This document shows, in pieces, positions 40,986 through 51,609 of a stretch of 64,000 nt of DNA. Position 1 is the first letter of the stretch. Every line of letters starts with the position of its first letter. The notes beneath the pieces are model-generated. The model worked only from the letters and a program-made list of their open reading frames with translations, was not told the DNA's origin and ran no database searches. The position numbers were made by a program, and so were the translations under genes. The stretch comes from CBDBKE01 sp965218055. GTDB taxonomy: Bacteria; Acidobacteriota; Terriglobia; JAJPHL01; JAPKYU01. The stretch spans positions 806,001 to 870,000 of the forward strand of contig CBDCKA010000002.1 in the NCBI GenBank assembly GCA_965218055.1, in the 5' to 3' direction.

Positions 40986-43664
40986 TCAAAAGCGCAGGCT
41001 GTAGCCCACCTGGATATTGATGCCGGGGGCGTCCACGCCAGAGCCGTGCACGCGGTAGTTGCGGTCGCCCAGATTCTCCAGGATCACGATGAGGTCGGAA
41101 CGTTCGCTGAGCCTGTAGCCGCCGCGCAGGTTCAACGTGCCGTAGCCAGGGCTGGCTAAGAACAGAGGTGCGCGGACCACTCCAGGGCCCAGCACCCGGT
41201 CCTGGACGCTCGCGAGGGTTTCCCCGGTGGCCAGAAGGTGCCCGGCCTGCACCAGCCCGCGCGCTACTGCGCCGTTTTGGAAGAAGGCAGCGATGTCGGC
41301 GCGGGAGCGCATCGCCCCGATGCGCTGGTCGGAAAGCTCCAGGGAAGATAGTCGCGACTGCTGCCAAGCCAAGTGGGAGTAAGCCTCGATCCAGAATGGC
41401 CGCGACCCAGGTTGCCAGCGAAGGCTCAGGTAGCCGTTCGCTGGGGGAAGTCCGCCTTCGATCCCCACCGGCCCACCGCGCTCCGTATCCACACCTCGCA
41501 GGTAGGCGAAATAAGCGCGGGCAAACACGGATCCAGTTACCTGGGCTTCTACGTCGGTTTCAAATCCCCGGACGCGTACCTGCCCGACATTGGCCCGCAC
41601 CAGCACCGGGCGCGGGTCCAGAGGGGTGAATACAGCCCCTCCTGGGGCCTGGACCACGATGGGCTCTCCGCCGATCGAGCTGCCGACGGCTCCCGGCGCC
41701 AGCAGCAGCGTCCGCTTGGTAATGAAATCGGAGACAGTGTAGTGGAACGTGCTCAAGGAGAGCGTGGCCCGTCGTGTTTGAAACTTGGCCCCCAGCTCGT
41801 AGTTCATGGCCCTTTCCGGCAGCAGCACGGAAGCCGCATGACCGGTGGAGAGTGCAGTGGCGTCGGCGGTGCTCCCGATCAGCGCGCCTGCCTTGCCTGC
41901 CTCCCCGGGTGAAACCTCAAATCCGTTGGAGGTGAGCCCGACGGCAGAGAAATCGGTCGTGTTGGGCGCCCGGAAGCCGCGCCCCACCGTCCCGGTGAGG
42001 CGGAAAAAATCGGTGACGCGCAGCACAGCCCCAACGTTGAAAGTGAGGTCGTCCAGCATCGTCGAGAAATCCGGCACACCAGGCTCATTGCTGCCGGAAG
42101 GAGTGCGGAAGTGAAACGCGCTATACCGCAACCCACCCTGCAGCCGCAACCGCGACCGCAGCAGCTCCATGCCCTGTTGCGCAAACAACCCGTAGCTGGT
42201 ATAGCGGCTGCCATCGGGAAAGCGGCCGCGCCGGCTGTGTTCTTGCTGGCTGGCCGGATCCAGCACCACCGCCCCGGAGCTGATGTACTCGTCGTAGATT
42301 TCCCCGCCCCAGACTAGTGAGCGTCCCGTGCCGAAGTGGGTGGAGGCCTGCACCTGGTAGCCGAGCGCCCGGGTCCGATTGGCTTCGCGCGTAATGGCCG
42401 CCAGCGGATTGCCCGAGCCGCCTTGGAAGCGCCGGCCATCTTGCTGGTCGTTCATCGAAAACGTGGTGGATAGGTTATCCAACCGGCCCAACTTCTGCTT
42501 TTCCCAGCGAGCGTAAAACAGGGTAACCACCTGCGGGTCGAAGGCATTCAGCAGGTCGCCGTTGCCACCGTTAAGCTTGTCGTAGCGCCGCCCGCCGGTC
42601 TGCTCCCCACGATGGAAGGCCAGGGTCAGGTGCTGGTCCGGTCTGGGCCTCCAGCCGAAACGCGCTTGGCCACCAAACTGGGCGAAACCAGTGTCTTGCA
42701 GGCGATTGCCCAGCAGGGAAGAGGGCAGGCCCAGGAAGCGAGTGACGGCTGCGTGGGAGTCCCCGCCGGCGCCCGCCCGCAAGTCCTGCACCCGCTGCCC
42801 ACCGCCGCCGAGCAACAAATTCCAGCGCTTGGCGCCGAAGCTGATTTGAGTCGAGGCCCCCCCCGTCAGGTCGGCGCTGCGGAAGAAGGGGCGGAACGTG
42901 GCGTGGAACTCGGTCCCCGTCCTAGCTTCCACGACCGGTGGCTGCACGGGCAGCAGGTTCACAGTGCCGCCCAGACTGTCGCTGCCGTATTGCGCCGAGC
43001 CCGGCCCCCGAACTACCTCCACGCGCTCGATGCCGCCCGGATCCACCAGGGCCAGATACTGGTTCGGTCCCGACCGGAAGGTGGAATTGTTGAAACGCAC
43101 GCTATCAAACAAGTGAAGCACCTGCTGACCGGTCAGCCCGCGCACCAGCAGAGCTCCCTGGTTGGCCGTAGTCTGCTGCACTTGCACCCCAGTCTCCTCC
43201 CGCAGAGCCTGAGGCAGGATGGCCATCGGGCGGCGCCGGAGCTCTTCGGAGGTGACCACGTTGACGGCGACAGGTAGGGCGAAGGCGTCGTGGACTTCGC
43301 CCCGGGCTGGGGTGACCGTCACGCTGGTGCTGAGGGAGCCTAGTTGCAATAAAATTTCAATTTCTGGCGAGGCATCGGGACGCACCGTGACCGCGCGCCG
43401 CACTGTATCCATATCCGGAGATTCCACCACCAGCTCATAGGTGCCAGGCTTCACTCCTGTGATGAGAAATTCTCCTTGCTGATTCGCTTCTGTCCAGGTT
43501 ACCAGTGTTCCGCTCGGGGCGTGGAGGGCAATGCGTGCGCCTGGAATCTTCGCTCCTGAGGGGTCCAAGACTTTTCCACGGAGGTCAGCCCAACTCAGGG
43601 AGGGGAAGAAAAGGGCTACTAGGGACAAAGCTACCAGCGCCTGCCGTGTGGTAGGGAGGGACAT
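40986..43664 (-). CDS. TonB-dependent outer membrane receptor with N-terminal carboxypeptidase-regulatory-like domain
   Basis: An 892-residue outer-membrane transporter. The signal peptide (ALVALSLVALFFPSLSWA) is followed by a CarboxypepD_reg-like domain (LRGKVLDPSGAKIPGARIAL; residues about 27-110), a TonB-box/plug domain (VVTSEELRRRPMAILPQAL; VRGLTGQQVLHLFDSVRFNN; VEVVRGPGSAQYGSDSLGG) and a 22-strand barrel ending in Phe (GYSLRF), the usual assembly signal. The substrate is unknown, but an operator-like dyad directly in its promoter points to metal or nutrient control. The VWFA gene lies downstream on the same strand, 85 bases away. Confidence 0.95.
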   Translation of the reverse strand: MSLPTTRQALVALSLVALFFPSLSWADLRGKVLDPSGAKIPGARIALHAPSGTLVTWTEANQQGEFLITGVKPGTYELVVESPDMDTVRRAVTVRPDASPEIEILLQLGSLSTSVTVTPARGEVHDAFALPVAVNVVTSEELRRRPMAILPQALREETGVQVQQTTANQGALLVRGLTGQQVLHLFDSVRFNNSTFRSGPNQYLALVDPGGIERVEVVRGPGSAQYGSDSLGGTVNLLPVQPPVVEARTGTEFHATFRPFFRSADLTGGASTQISFGAKRWNLLLGGGGQRVQDLRAGAGGDSHAAVTRFLGLPSSLLGNRLQDTGFAQFGGQARFGWRPRPDQHLTLAFHRGEQTGGRRYDKLNGGNGDLLNAFDPQVVTLFYARWEKQKLGRLDNLSTTFSMNDQQDGRRFQGGSGNPLAAITREANRTRALGYQVQASTHFGTGRSLVWGGEIYDEYISSGAVVLDPASQQEHSRRGRFPDGSRYTSYGLFAQQGMELLRSRLRLQGGLRYSAFHFRTPSGSNEPGVPDFSTMLDDLTFNVGAVLRVTDFFRLTGTVGRGFRAPNTTDFSAVGLTSNGFEVSPGEAGKAGALIGSTADATALSTGHAASVLLPERAMNYELGAKFQTRRATLSLSTFHYTVSDFITKRTLLLAPGAVGSSIGGEPIVVQAPGGAVFTPLDPRPVLVRANVGQVRVRGFETDVEAQVTGSVFARAYFAYLRGVDTERGGPVGIEGGLPPANGYLSLRWQPGSRPFWIEAYSHLAWQQSRLSSLELSDQRIGAMRSRADIAAFFQNGAVARGLVQAGHLLATGETLASVQDRVLGPGVVRAPLFLASPGYGTLNLRGGYRLSERSDLIVILENLGDRNYRVHGSGVDAPGINIQVGYSLRF

Positions 43665-43671
43665 ACGCTAC

Positions 43672-43688
43672 ATGCAACTCAGTTTCAA
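43672..43688 (-). promoter_or_regulatory. Operator-like dyad before the TonB receptor gene
   Basis: On the minus strand TTGAAACT-G-AGTTGCAT forms an imperfect palindrome (six of eight positions paired). It lies 7 bases upstream of the start codon and just downstream of the -10 box, overlapping the expected transcription start. The position suits a repressor such as a Fur-family protein, although the match to the classic Fur box is weak. Confidence 0.45.
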
Positions 43689-43692
43689 CTAA

Positions 43693-43722
43693 ATTATAGT
43701 CTTTTTGACCCTGAAGAGTCAA
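43693..43722 (-). promoter_or_regulatory. Sigma70-type promoter of the TonB receptor gene
   Basis: On the minus strand TTGACT (43722-43717) and TATAAT (43698-43693) are separated by 18 bases, five and six matches to consensus. The start codon is about 30 bases downstream at 43664, giving a short leader occupied by the dyad at 43672-43688. Confidence 0.7.
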
Positions 43723-43802
43723 GAAAAGGGTGCCGAAGGGAGTGCATTTTTGTTGCAGGCAGTTGCAAGTAGCCGCGTCTTCAGGCGCTCTCGTCGGCGT
43801 TG

Positions 43803-45413
<1,611 letters not shown>

Positions 45414-45517
45414 GTCTGTCGAGACACTCCAGTTGTTGTCAGAAAGAAGCTAGCATGATACCACAGCGCGGGTAAACCGCACTGCGGCATCCGGTTTGCT
45501 ATACTCTCGGGGCAGTC

Positions 45518-45778
45518 ATGTTTGCGCGACGGCTCCGAATCGAGATTGAAGACGAGGCGGGCACCCGCCTGTGCCCGCTGGAGTGGCTGGACCGCTTCTT
45601 CATGCGCCACTTCACCGGGCTCAGCGCCCTGGAGGATACGCTGCCGGCTGGAGAGGGCCGGCTGAAGGCAGGTTTGCAGGTGGATCTGAACTTTTTGCAC
45701 CAACAATTTGAACAATGGCTACGGGGCCACAAACTGCTGGGTCCCAGGGCCCAACTGAAGATCATTGCTGAATCATGA
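45518..45778 (+). CDS. Small protein of unknown function coupled to an aminotransferase gene
   Basis: An 86-residue protein (MFARRLRIEIEDEAGTRL start) without TM segments or cysteine pairs; acidic N-terminal half, LQVDLNFLHQQFEQWL near the end. Not recognised. Its stop overlaps the start of the class V aminotransferase (ATGA at 45775-45778), so the two are translated together and may act together. TATACT about 20-25 bases upstream of its ATG is a possible -10 box. Confidence 0.7.
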   Translation: MFARRLRIEIEDEAGTRLCPLEWLDRFFMRHFTGLSALEDTLPAGEGRLKAGLQVDLNFLHQQFEQWLRGHKLLGPRAQLKIIAES

Positions 45779-46962
45779 AGACGCTCGAACCTCCACACCG
45801 AATTTTGATGGGCCCCGGACCGAGCAATGTGGACTACCGCGTGTACCGGGCGCTGACCACCCCCATCATCGGCCACCTGGATCCGGAATTTCTGAAGATC
45901 ATGGATGGTGTCCAGGAAAAGCTGCGCCGTGTTTTCCGCACCTCGAACCTGGTGACCATCCCGGTCTCCGGAACCGGCAGTGCGGGCATGGAGGCGGCGC
46001 TGGTGAATTTCATCGAGCCAGGCGATGCGGTGGTGGTCTGCGTGGGCGGCGTGTTTGCCGACCGGATGTGCGACATCGCCGAGCGCGCCGGGGCGCGCCT
46101 GCTGCGCGTGGAGGCGGAGTGGGGCACGGCCACCGACCCGGCGCGGGTGGAAGCGGCCCTGCGGTCGGCACCCGGGCCTGTGAAGCTGCTGGCCGTCGTG
46201 CACGGCGAGACATCGACCGGCGTGCTCCAGCCGCTGGAGCCGCTGGCAGGTCTGGCCCGACAGTTTGAAGCGCTGTTCGTGGTGGATACGGTGGCCACGC
46301 TGGGCGGGGTGCCGGTGGAGGTTGACCACACCGGGATTGATGTGTGCTACAGCGGTTCGCAAAAGTGCCTGAGTTGCCCGCCCGGCCTGGCTCCCATCAC
46401 GCTTTCCGCGCGGGCCAATGATCTGCTGCACCGGCGCAAGACCAAAGTGCAGAGCTGGTATCTGGATCTGTCCATGGTGGAAAAGTACTGGGGTACGGAG
46501 CGCACCTACCACCACACTGCGCCGATCTCCATGACCTACGCGCTGGACGAGGCGCTCCGCCTGGTGGAAGAGGAAGGCGTGGAGGAGCGCTGGAGACGGC
46601 ACGCACAGAATATGGAAGCGCTGCTGGCTGGTCTCGAGGCCCTCGGCCTGCGTGCGCTGCCCGCGGCCGAGCATCGCATGCCCACACTGGCCGCGGTGCA
46701 TGTGCCGGACGGGATTGACGAGGCGGGCGTCCGTTCCCGTCTGCTGTGCCGGTACAACATCGAGATCGCCGGCGGACTGGGCCGCTTCCGCGGCAAGCTC
46801 TGGCGCGTAGGCCTGATGGGCTGTTCCTCCAGCGAGTCGAACGTCCTGCTGCTGCTGGGTGCGCTGGAGATCTTGCTGCACGAAGAGGGATTCCTCACCG
46901 CCGGCGGTCGAGGGGTGGCCGCCGCCCAGCAGGTGCTGGCCCAGGCGCCTGTGAGAAGCTAA
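45775..46962 (+). CDS. Class V aminotransferase (alanine/serine-glyoxylate aminotransferase-like)
   Basis: A 395-residue PLP-dependent fold-type I aminotransferase. LMGPGPSNVDYRVYRALTTPIIGHLDPEF is the family start; VSGTGSAGMEAALVN forms the phosphate cup; VDTVATLGGVPVEVD contains the Asp that pairs with the PLP nitrogen, and YSGSQKCLSCPPGLAP holds the Schiff-base Lys. YHHTAPISMTYALDEALRLV is typical of alanine-glyoxylate and serine-glyoxylate enzymes. Soluble hydrogenase small-subunit-like relatives share the fold, so the exact donor is uncertain. Start codon overlaps the upstream small gene. Confidence 0.9.
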   Translation: MKTLEPPHRILMGPGPSNVDYRVYRALTTPIIGHLDPEFLKIMDGVQEKLRRVFRTSNLVTIPVSGTGSAGMEAALVNFIEPGDAVVVCVGGVFADRMCDIAERAGARLLRVEAEWGTATDPARVEAALRSAPGPVKLLAVVHGETSTGVLQPLEPLAGLARQFEALFVVDTVATLGGVPVEVDHTGIDVCYSGSQKCLSCPPGLAPITLSARANDLLHRRKTKVQSWYLDLSMVEKYWGTERTYHHTAPISMTYALDEALRLVEEEGVEERWRRHAQNMEALLAGLEALGLRALPAAEHRMPTLAAVHVPDGIDEAGVRSRLLCRYNIEIAGGLGRFRGKLWRVGLMGCSSSESNVLLLLGALEILLHEEGFLTAGGRGVAAAQQVLAQAPVRS

Positions 46963-47084
46963 TTCGGCCGTCGTAGCGGGATGTCAGCTGGATACCAGGC
47001 GGGCTGATTCAGTGTGGCTGTTGTTCCGAGCCCTGCAGACATCTTGCTGGCGGATGACATTTGGCCAATAGCTATGATGCTGGG

Positions 47085-48947
47085 CTAGGAGTCTTTCAGC
47101 AGTTTCAATACCATCAAGACCTTGTCGTCCGAGTGGGTACTGGCGCCGGCAAAGGAAGAGACCTGGTGGGCCACCTTGTCCACGATTTGTTGGGCGGAAA
47201 GGTGGCGGTGCTTCCGCGCCAGCTCCACCAAGCGTTCCGTTCCAAATTCTTCCTGCTCGGCGTTCTGGGCCTCGGTGATGCCGTCGGTGCATAGCAGGAT
47301 GTCGCCGGGCAGCATCCTCAACGAAGCCCGCTTGTATTCAGCGGCCTCAGACAGGCCAATCATCGTGCCCCCTTCTTCCAGCTGCAACACATCCCCATCG
47401 GCTCGCACCAGGATAGGCGGAATGTGGCCGGCGTTGATGTAGTGCAGGCCTCCCCTGCGTGTATCCACCAGACCGAGAAAGATGCTCAGGAACTTCGCCG
47501 GGTGGGTGTCGGCCAGGATCATCTCGTTCAGCGAGAGGGTGATGACTTCGAGCGAGTGCAGGTGCATCACCAGTGCGTGCAAGGTGGCCTTCAGGTTGGA
47601 CATGATGAGAGCCGAGCTAACGCCCTTGCCTTCTACGCCGGCGACCACGAACATCAGGGTGTTGGGCCCGAGGGTCAGGAAGTCGTAGTAGTTGCCGCCC
47701 ACCTCGTGACCGGGTTCATTCAGCACTGCGATGTCGTAGCCGGGAACCACCGGAGGTGCGCCGGGCAGCAGGCCTCGCTGGATGCGGCGCACCAGGGTCA
47801 GCTCCCGTTCCGGCTGTTGTTTGTCCAGCAGCTCCCGGTGTAGCCGGGCGTTTTCCAGCGCCAGCGCCATGTGCACCGAAAGCGCGGCCAGAAATTCCTC
47901 GTCTTCGCCGGTGAAGCGGCCTTCCCGTTTGTTCAACAACTGCAGGATGCCGACTATTTCCCCGGTGCGGTTGCGAATGGCGGTGCAGAGCAGGTTCTGG
48001 GTTCGGTAGTGGAACCTCTCGTCAAAGCTGGGATCAAAATGGGGACTGGAGTAAGCGTCGGCAACGTTCAGCGACTGGCCGGTTTCCGCGACGTGCCCGG
48101 CGACGCCTTGCCCGAAAGCGAGCCGGATTTCCTGCTCTTCCAGACGGTGGGCCACGATGGTCCAGACTTCCCGCCGATCCCGATCCACCAGAAAGACGCT
48201 GCCGCGGTCGGCGTTGGTCTCCTTGCAGGCCAGGTCCAGAATCAGATCCAGCAACTCGCCCAGATTCAAGGTGGAATTCAGCACCTGGCTGGCTTCCACC
48301 AGGAACTGGAGTTGGGTGATGGCTTTGCGGCTTTCGCTCAGGGCGCGCGCGCTGTCCAGCGTGGCGCTTGTCATGGCTGCGTAAATCTGCGCCCAGCCCG
48401 GCGCTTCAGGAGGCGGCTGCCTGCGGCAATAGACGGCCAGCAATCCAGCAGGCCGGTCGCCTATCAGCAACGGCTGGGCCAGAATGTATTTGGCGCCGTT
48501 GCGGCGCGCCCAGGCCAAGAACTGTTTACCGGCTTGTTTGAGTGGAATAGTCTGGGGCGCGGCCAGGGTCGCATAGTGTTGGCCCAGAATCGGGTCAGCC
48601 GCCGGCGGTTTGCCACGGCGCGCCCGCGCAGTTTGGCGAATCAATACGTTGTCTGGGCCGTTACCTGGGCCACCGTGAGGCCCATTGGGAGGCAGGCTGG
48701 GGACCCACACCTCAGCCAGCACCGCGTCAAAGTGGTCGACCGCCGATTCTGCCAGCTCCGCTACCAGGACCGCCGGCTCGGCGCTGCTGGCCAGCCGCTC
48801 GATGGCGCGGGAAACGGTCTTCACATAGCGGTCGGTGGCTTTGGTGGCCCGGCCAACCCGCCGAACTACGGTCCGGAGACTGGCACGGGTTTTCTCCTTA
48901 CGCTTACTCGAGGGATGCCTTTTGCTGCCCTTCCGGCCTGTCTTCAC
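47085..48947 (-). CDS. GAF-GAF-SpoIIE/PP2C protein lacking two metal-binding Asp residues
   Basis: A 620-residue cytoplasmic regulator: a Lys/Arg-rich start, a first GAF-like domain (about 45-205), a clear second GAF domain (LLDLILDLACKETNADRGSVFLVD; residues about 220-375), a short coiled coil and a SpoIIE-type phosphatase domain (about 390-618). In the latter the first metal Asp is Asn419 (EVGGNYYDF; normally GGDYYDF) and the second is Gly437 (VAGVEGKG; normally GDVSGKG). Later Asp residues in TDGITEA and SDDKVL remain. It is therefore likely to be catalytically impaired, perhaps a binding partner in an anti-sigma or partner-switching pathway, but none is encoded nearby. Confidence 0.85.
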   Translation of the reverse strand: MKTGRKGSKRHPSSKRKEKTRASLRTVVRRVGRATKATDRYVKTVSRAIERLASSAEPAVLVAELAESAVDHFDAVLAEVWVPSLPPNGPHGGPGNGPDNVLIRQTARARRGKPPAADPILGQHYATLAAPQTIPLKQAGKQFLAWARRNGAKYILAQPLLIGDRPAGLLAVYCRRQPPPEAPGWAQIYAAMTSATLDSARALSESRKAITQLQFLVEASQVLNSTLNLGELLDLILDLACKETNADRGSVFLVDRDRREVWTIVAHRLEEQEIRLAFGQGVAGHVAETGQSLNVADAYSSPHFDPSFDERFHYRTQNLLCTAIRNRTGEIVGILQLLNKREGRFTGEDEEFLAALSVHMALALENARLHRELLDKQQPERELTLVRRIQRGLLPGAPPVVPGYDIAVLNEPGHEVGGNYYDFLTLGPNTLMFVVAGVEGKGVSSALIMSNLKATLHALVMHLHSLEVITLSLNEMILADTHPAKFLSIFLGLVDTRRGGLHYINAGHIPPILVRADGDVLQLEEGGTMIGLSEAAEYKRASLRMLPGDILLCTDGITEAQNAEQEEFGTERLVELARKHRHLSAQQIVDKVAHQVSSFAGASTHSDDKVLMVLKLLKDS

Positions 48948-49090
48948 AATCGAAGGCCCTTCCTGGTCAGGAAATCTGTACTATAGCATGAACGAATTGT
49001 TTGAATTCGATGGCCCAGGGTCCGGTTGCTTCACCACCGCTCGAGCGTGGGAAAGCGGCTGGACGCGGCGGCCAGCCGAGAGGCCGTACC

Positions 49091-49444
49091 ATGGAGTATG
49101 GAAAGTTTGAGTGTGTTTCCCAGGCAGATGGCACCCGCTACCACTGCTCCTTCATTTTCCTTCAAACCGCCATTTCCTTACGCCACAGTGACTCGGTGGA
49201 CGTCCGCTACCTGGTGAACGGTAAGCGCATCACGGTGGCGCTGCCGCATGTGGCTTTCGCCCAGTACAAACAGCGCGCCGGGCGCGACCTCACCGACGAG
49301 GAGGCGGGCTCGATTGCCGCGCAATCCCTGAAGGAGGTCCTGGAGAAAGGCGGGGAAGTGGAGGATCTGACCGTGCCGATCGAGCGGGTCCTGGAGCTCA
49401 CTGCCGGAGTGGCGGCTCCGGGCAGCCCCCCTGCGGGAACCTGA
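49091..49444 (+). CDS. Hypothetical small protein
   Basis: A 117-residue protein opening with YGKFECVSQADGTRYHCSF, then VDVRYLVNGKRITVALPHVAF and an Ala/Glu-rich helical part ending before GSPPAGT. No TM segment. The ATG at 49091 is preceded by GAGAGG 5-6 bases upstream. Not recognised as a known domain. It lies head-to-head with the phosphatase gene. Confidence 0.6.
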   Translation: MEYGKFECVSQADGTRYHCSFIFLQTAISLRHSDSVDVRYLVNGKRITVALPHVAFAQYKQRAGRDLTDEEAGSIAAQSLKEVLEKGGEVEDLTVPIERVLELTAGVAAPGSPPAGT

Positions 49445-49536
49445 GCGATCCTGCGGCCCGTGGTTGCGCTGAGGAGCCGCATGAACATAGAATCGTGCTC
49501 CCAAAGAGGTGAAACTGGAAGTTCAAAGGAGGATGT

Positions 49537-49842
49537 ATGCGATTCTTGGTCAAGGCTTCATGGCCTGTAGAGGCAGGCAATGCAGCAGCAAAACAGGGTT
49601 TCAAAGCTGTCCCGTCAATCCTCGAAGAGCTGAAGCCCGAGGCAGCGTATTTCTACGAAGAGAATGGAAAGAGAACGACGTTGCTTGTTATCGATATCCA
49701 GGACCCATCACAGATCCTTGCCATAGCAGAGCCGTGGTTCATGGGGTTCAATGCCGCCGTCGAGTTCCACCCGGCAATGGTTGCCAAGGATCTCGAGAAG
49801 GCCGGACCCGCCATCGAGAAAGCGGTTAAGAAGTACGGCTAA
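49537..49842 (+). CDS. DUF3303-like small protein
   Basis: A 101-residue ferredoxin-like-fold candidate: FLVKASWPVEAGNAA at the start, AAYFYEENGKRTTLLVIDIQDPSQILAIAEPW in the middle and FHPAMVAKDLEKA at the end. The strand-helix order resembles DUF3303/muconolactone-isomerase-like proteins of similar size. It has an AAAGGAGG site 4-5 bases before the ATG. No catalytic residues can be named. Confidence 0.65.
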   Translation: MRFLVKASWPVEAGNAAAKQGFKAVPSILEELKPEAAYFYEENGKRTTLLVIDIQDPSQILAIAEPWFMGFNAAVEFHPAMVAKDLEKAGPAIEKAVKKYG

Positions 49843-49912
49843 GCACCAAAGTCGCGCCGGGCGCGATCGTGCCCCATCCAGGCTTCTGTTATGATGAGAA
49901 GTGAGGGGCGGC

Positions 49913-50143
49913 ATGAGGCTGAAAGTGGAGAGCTACTCCGGCTACAAGGCGGACCAGCGGCCGACCCGCTTTACCCTGCAGGGGCGCACCTTCCAGGTGG
50001 AGGAGGTGATGGACCGCTGGTACGGCCCCGACCACGCTTACTTCAAGGTGCGGGCCGACGATGCCAACACGTACATCCTGAAGCATTCCCCCAGCGCCGA
50101 CGAGTGGAGCCTGGAGATGTTCCGCCAGGCCGGCTGCGATTAG
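49913..50143 (+). CDS. Hypothetical small protein (beta-rich)
   Basis: A 76-residue acidic/basic mixed protein beginning MRLKVESYSGYKADQRPTRF, with FTLQGRTFQVEEVMDRWYGPDH and YFKVRADDANTYILKH, the pattern of a small beta-barrel. GAGGGG lies 4-5 bases before the ATG. Such proteins are common in acidobacterial genomes but are unnamed. Confidence 0.6.
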   Translation: MRLKVESYSGYKADQRPTRFTLQGRTFQVEEVMDRWYGPDHAYFKVRADDANTYILKHSPSADEWSLEMFRQAGCD

Positions 50144-50242
50144 TCCCCAGTGACCCCATCTAAGCACCCGACGCACCGCACCGGGCGATTCCTCCAGAAG
50201 TGGACACTATAGCCCGACTGCGGCGTATCCGTTAATAGACCC

Positions 50243-51547
50243 ATGAGTGTGCTGAATCTGATTTCTCTGTTAGGGCTGTTTGGGTTGGCCGGCCTGGCTT
50301 GGGCAGTGGGGGGGTTCCGGAGACCTGTGCCTTGGCGGACGGTTTTCGGCTCAGGTCTGTTGATGCTGGCTTTGGGGGCAGTGGTCTTCTTGCTGCCGCA
50401 GACCCGCCTTCTCCTGCTGGGTGTGAATGAGCTGGTGGTCGCCTTATTGGGAGCGAGTCGTGTAGGGGCTGAGTTTCTTTTCGGACCGCTGGTGCTCAAT
50501 CCGGGTGAGACCACCCCGGCGGGAGAGCCCTCGGTGGGGTTTGTCCTGGCGGCGCAGGTGCTTCCAGCCGTGATTTTCTTCGCCGCCCTGATGGCCGCCT
50601 GCTACCACCTCGGACTGATTCAACCGGTGATCCGTCTGTTCGCGAGATTGTTCCAAAAGACACTTCAGCTGTCGGGGGCCGAGGCGGTGGCCGGGGCTTC
50701 GAATATCTTCGTGGGGGTCGAATCAGCCACTACCGTCCGGCCCTATCTGGCGGGAATGACCCGCTCGGAACTGCTAACGCTGCTTACCTGCGCCATGTCT
50801 ACGGTCGCCTCCACGACCCTGGCTCTTTACGTCTTCTTTCTCACCGACACGTTTCCTCAGATCGCCGGGCATCTCATCTCAGCCTCGTTTCTCTCCATAC
50901 CGGCAGCGGTGCTGGTCTCCAAATTGATCCTTCCCGAGACCGGTAAACCGGAGACGTTAGGTGCTCTGCCCCCAATCGCAGAGTCCCAGCTCCACGGCAA
51001 CACCATGGCCGCGCTGAGCGCCGGTTCCTGGGACGGTCTCAAGCTGGCCGCAGGCATCTCGACCCTGCTCATTGCCGTCTTGGGCCTGGTTGGGATCGTG
51101 GACCTGGCGTTGGAAAAGGCAACCGCACCTTTGAGCGTTTGGCTTGGCGAGCCGCTGAATCTAGAGCGAATCCTTGGCTGGCTGTTCACCCCACTCGCCT
51201 GGCTGCTGGGTTTGGAAAGCAGCGACCTCCCTGGGGCAGCCCAGCTTCTCGGCAAGCGCATCGTCCTCACCGAGGTAGTGGCCTACCAGCAGTTGGGAGA
51301 AATGGCCTCCGCAAAGGCCCTCTCTCCCAGAGCGCTGCTAGTGCTCTCCTACGCTCTGTGCGGTTTTGCCCATGTAGCTTCGATGGGGATCTTTGTCGGA
51401 GGCATCGCTGCTCTGGTTCCTTCTCGCAGGAACGATCTCGCTGCTCTGGCGTTTCGTGCGCTGGCGGGCTCTACCCTAGCCACGCTCATGACGGGCGCGC
51501 TGGCCGGGTTCTTCTACCACGGACAACAGGGAATTCTGGGCCTGTAG
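50243..51547 (+). CDS. Concentrative nucleoside transporter (NupC/CNT family)
   Basis: A 434-residue inner-membrane nucleoside-cation symporter with multiple hydrophobic helices. Family features include AVAGASNIFVGVESATTVRPYL (normally Q/T-E-S-P near the substrate), GMTRSELLTLLTCAMSTVASTTLALYV, HLISASFLSIPAAVLVSKLI and GFAHVASMGIFVGGIAALVP. It is somewhat larger than E. coli NupC and begins with a clear TM helix. Upstream is the small gene at 49913 on the same strand. Substrate range is not readable. Confidence 0.88.
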   Translation: MSVLNLISLLGLFGLAGLAWAVGGFRRPVPWRTVFGSGLLMLALGAVVFLLPQTRLLLLGVNELVVALLGASRVGAEFLFGPLVLNPGETTPAGEPSVGFVLAAQVLPAVIFFAALMAACYHLGLIQPVIRLFARLFQKTLQLSGAEAVAGASNIFVGVESATTVRPYLAGMTRSELLTLLTCAMSTVASTTLALYVFFLTDTFPQIAGHLISASFLSIPAAVLVSKLILPETGKPETLGALPPIAESQLHGNTMAALSAGSWDGLKLAAGISTLLIAVLGLVGIVDLALEKATAPLSVWLGEPLNLERILGWLFTPLAWLLGLESSDLPGAAQLLGKRIVLTEVVAYQQLGEMASAKALSPRALLVLSYALCGFAHVASMGIFVGGIAALVPSRRNDLAALAFRALAGSTLATLMTGALAGFFYHGQQGILGL

Positions 51548-51609
51548 GAGTCAGGAACAGGGGACAGGCAGGGGGCGAAGGCGCAGAATCAGTTTTCCTT
51601 TGTTACCGG

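Noticed and set aside
43672..43688. Calling the dyad a certain Fur box
   Set aside because: The match to the classic 19-bp Fur consensus is weak, so only an operator-like dyad is claimed.
45499..46881. A 460-codon minus-strand frame
   Set aside because: It is a shadow of the class V aminotransferase on the plus strand, rich in Arg, His and Gln with no domain pattern.
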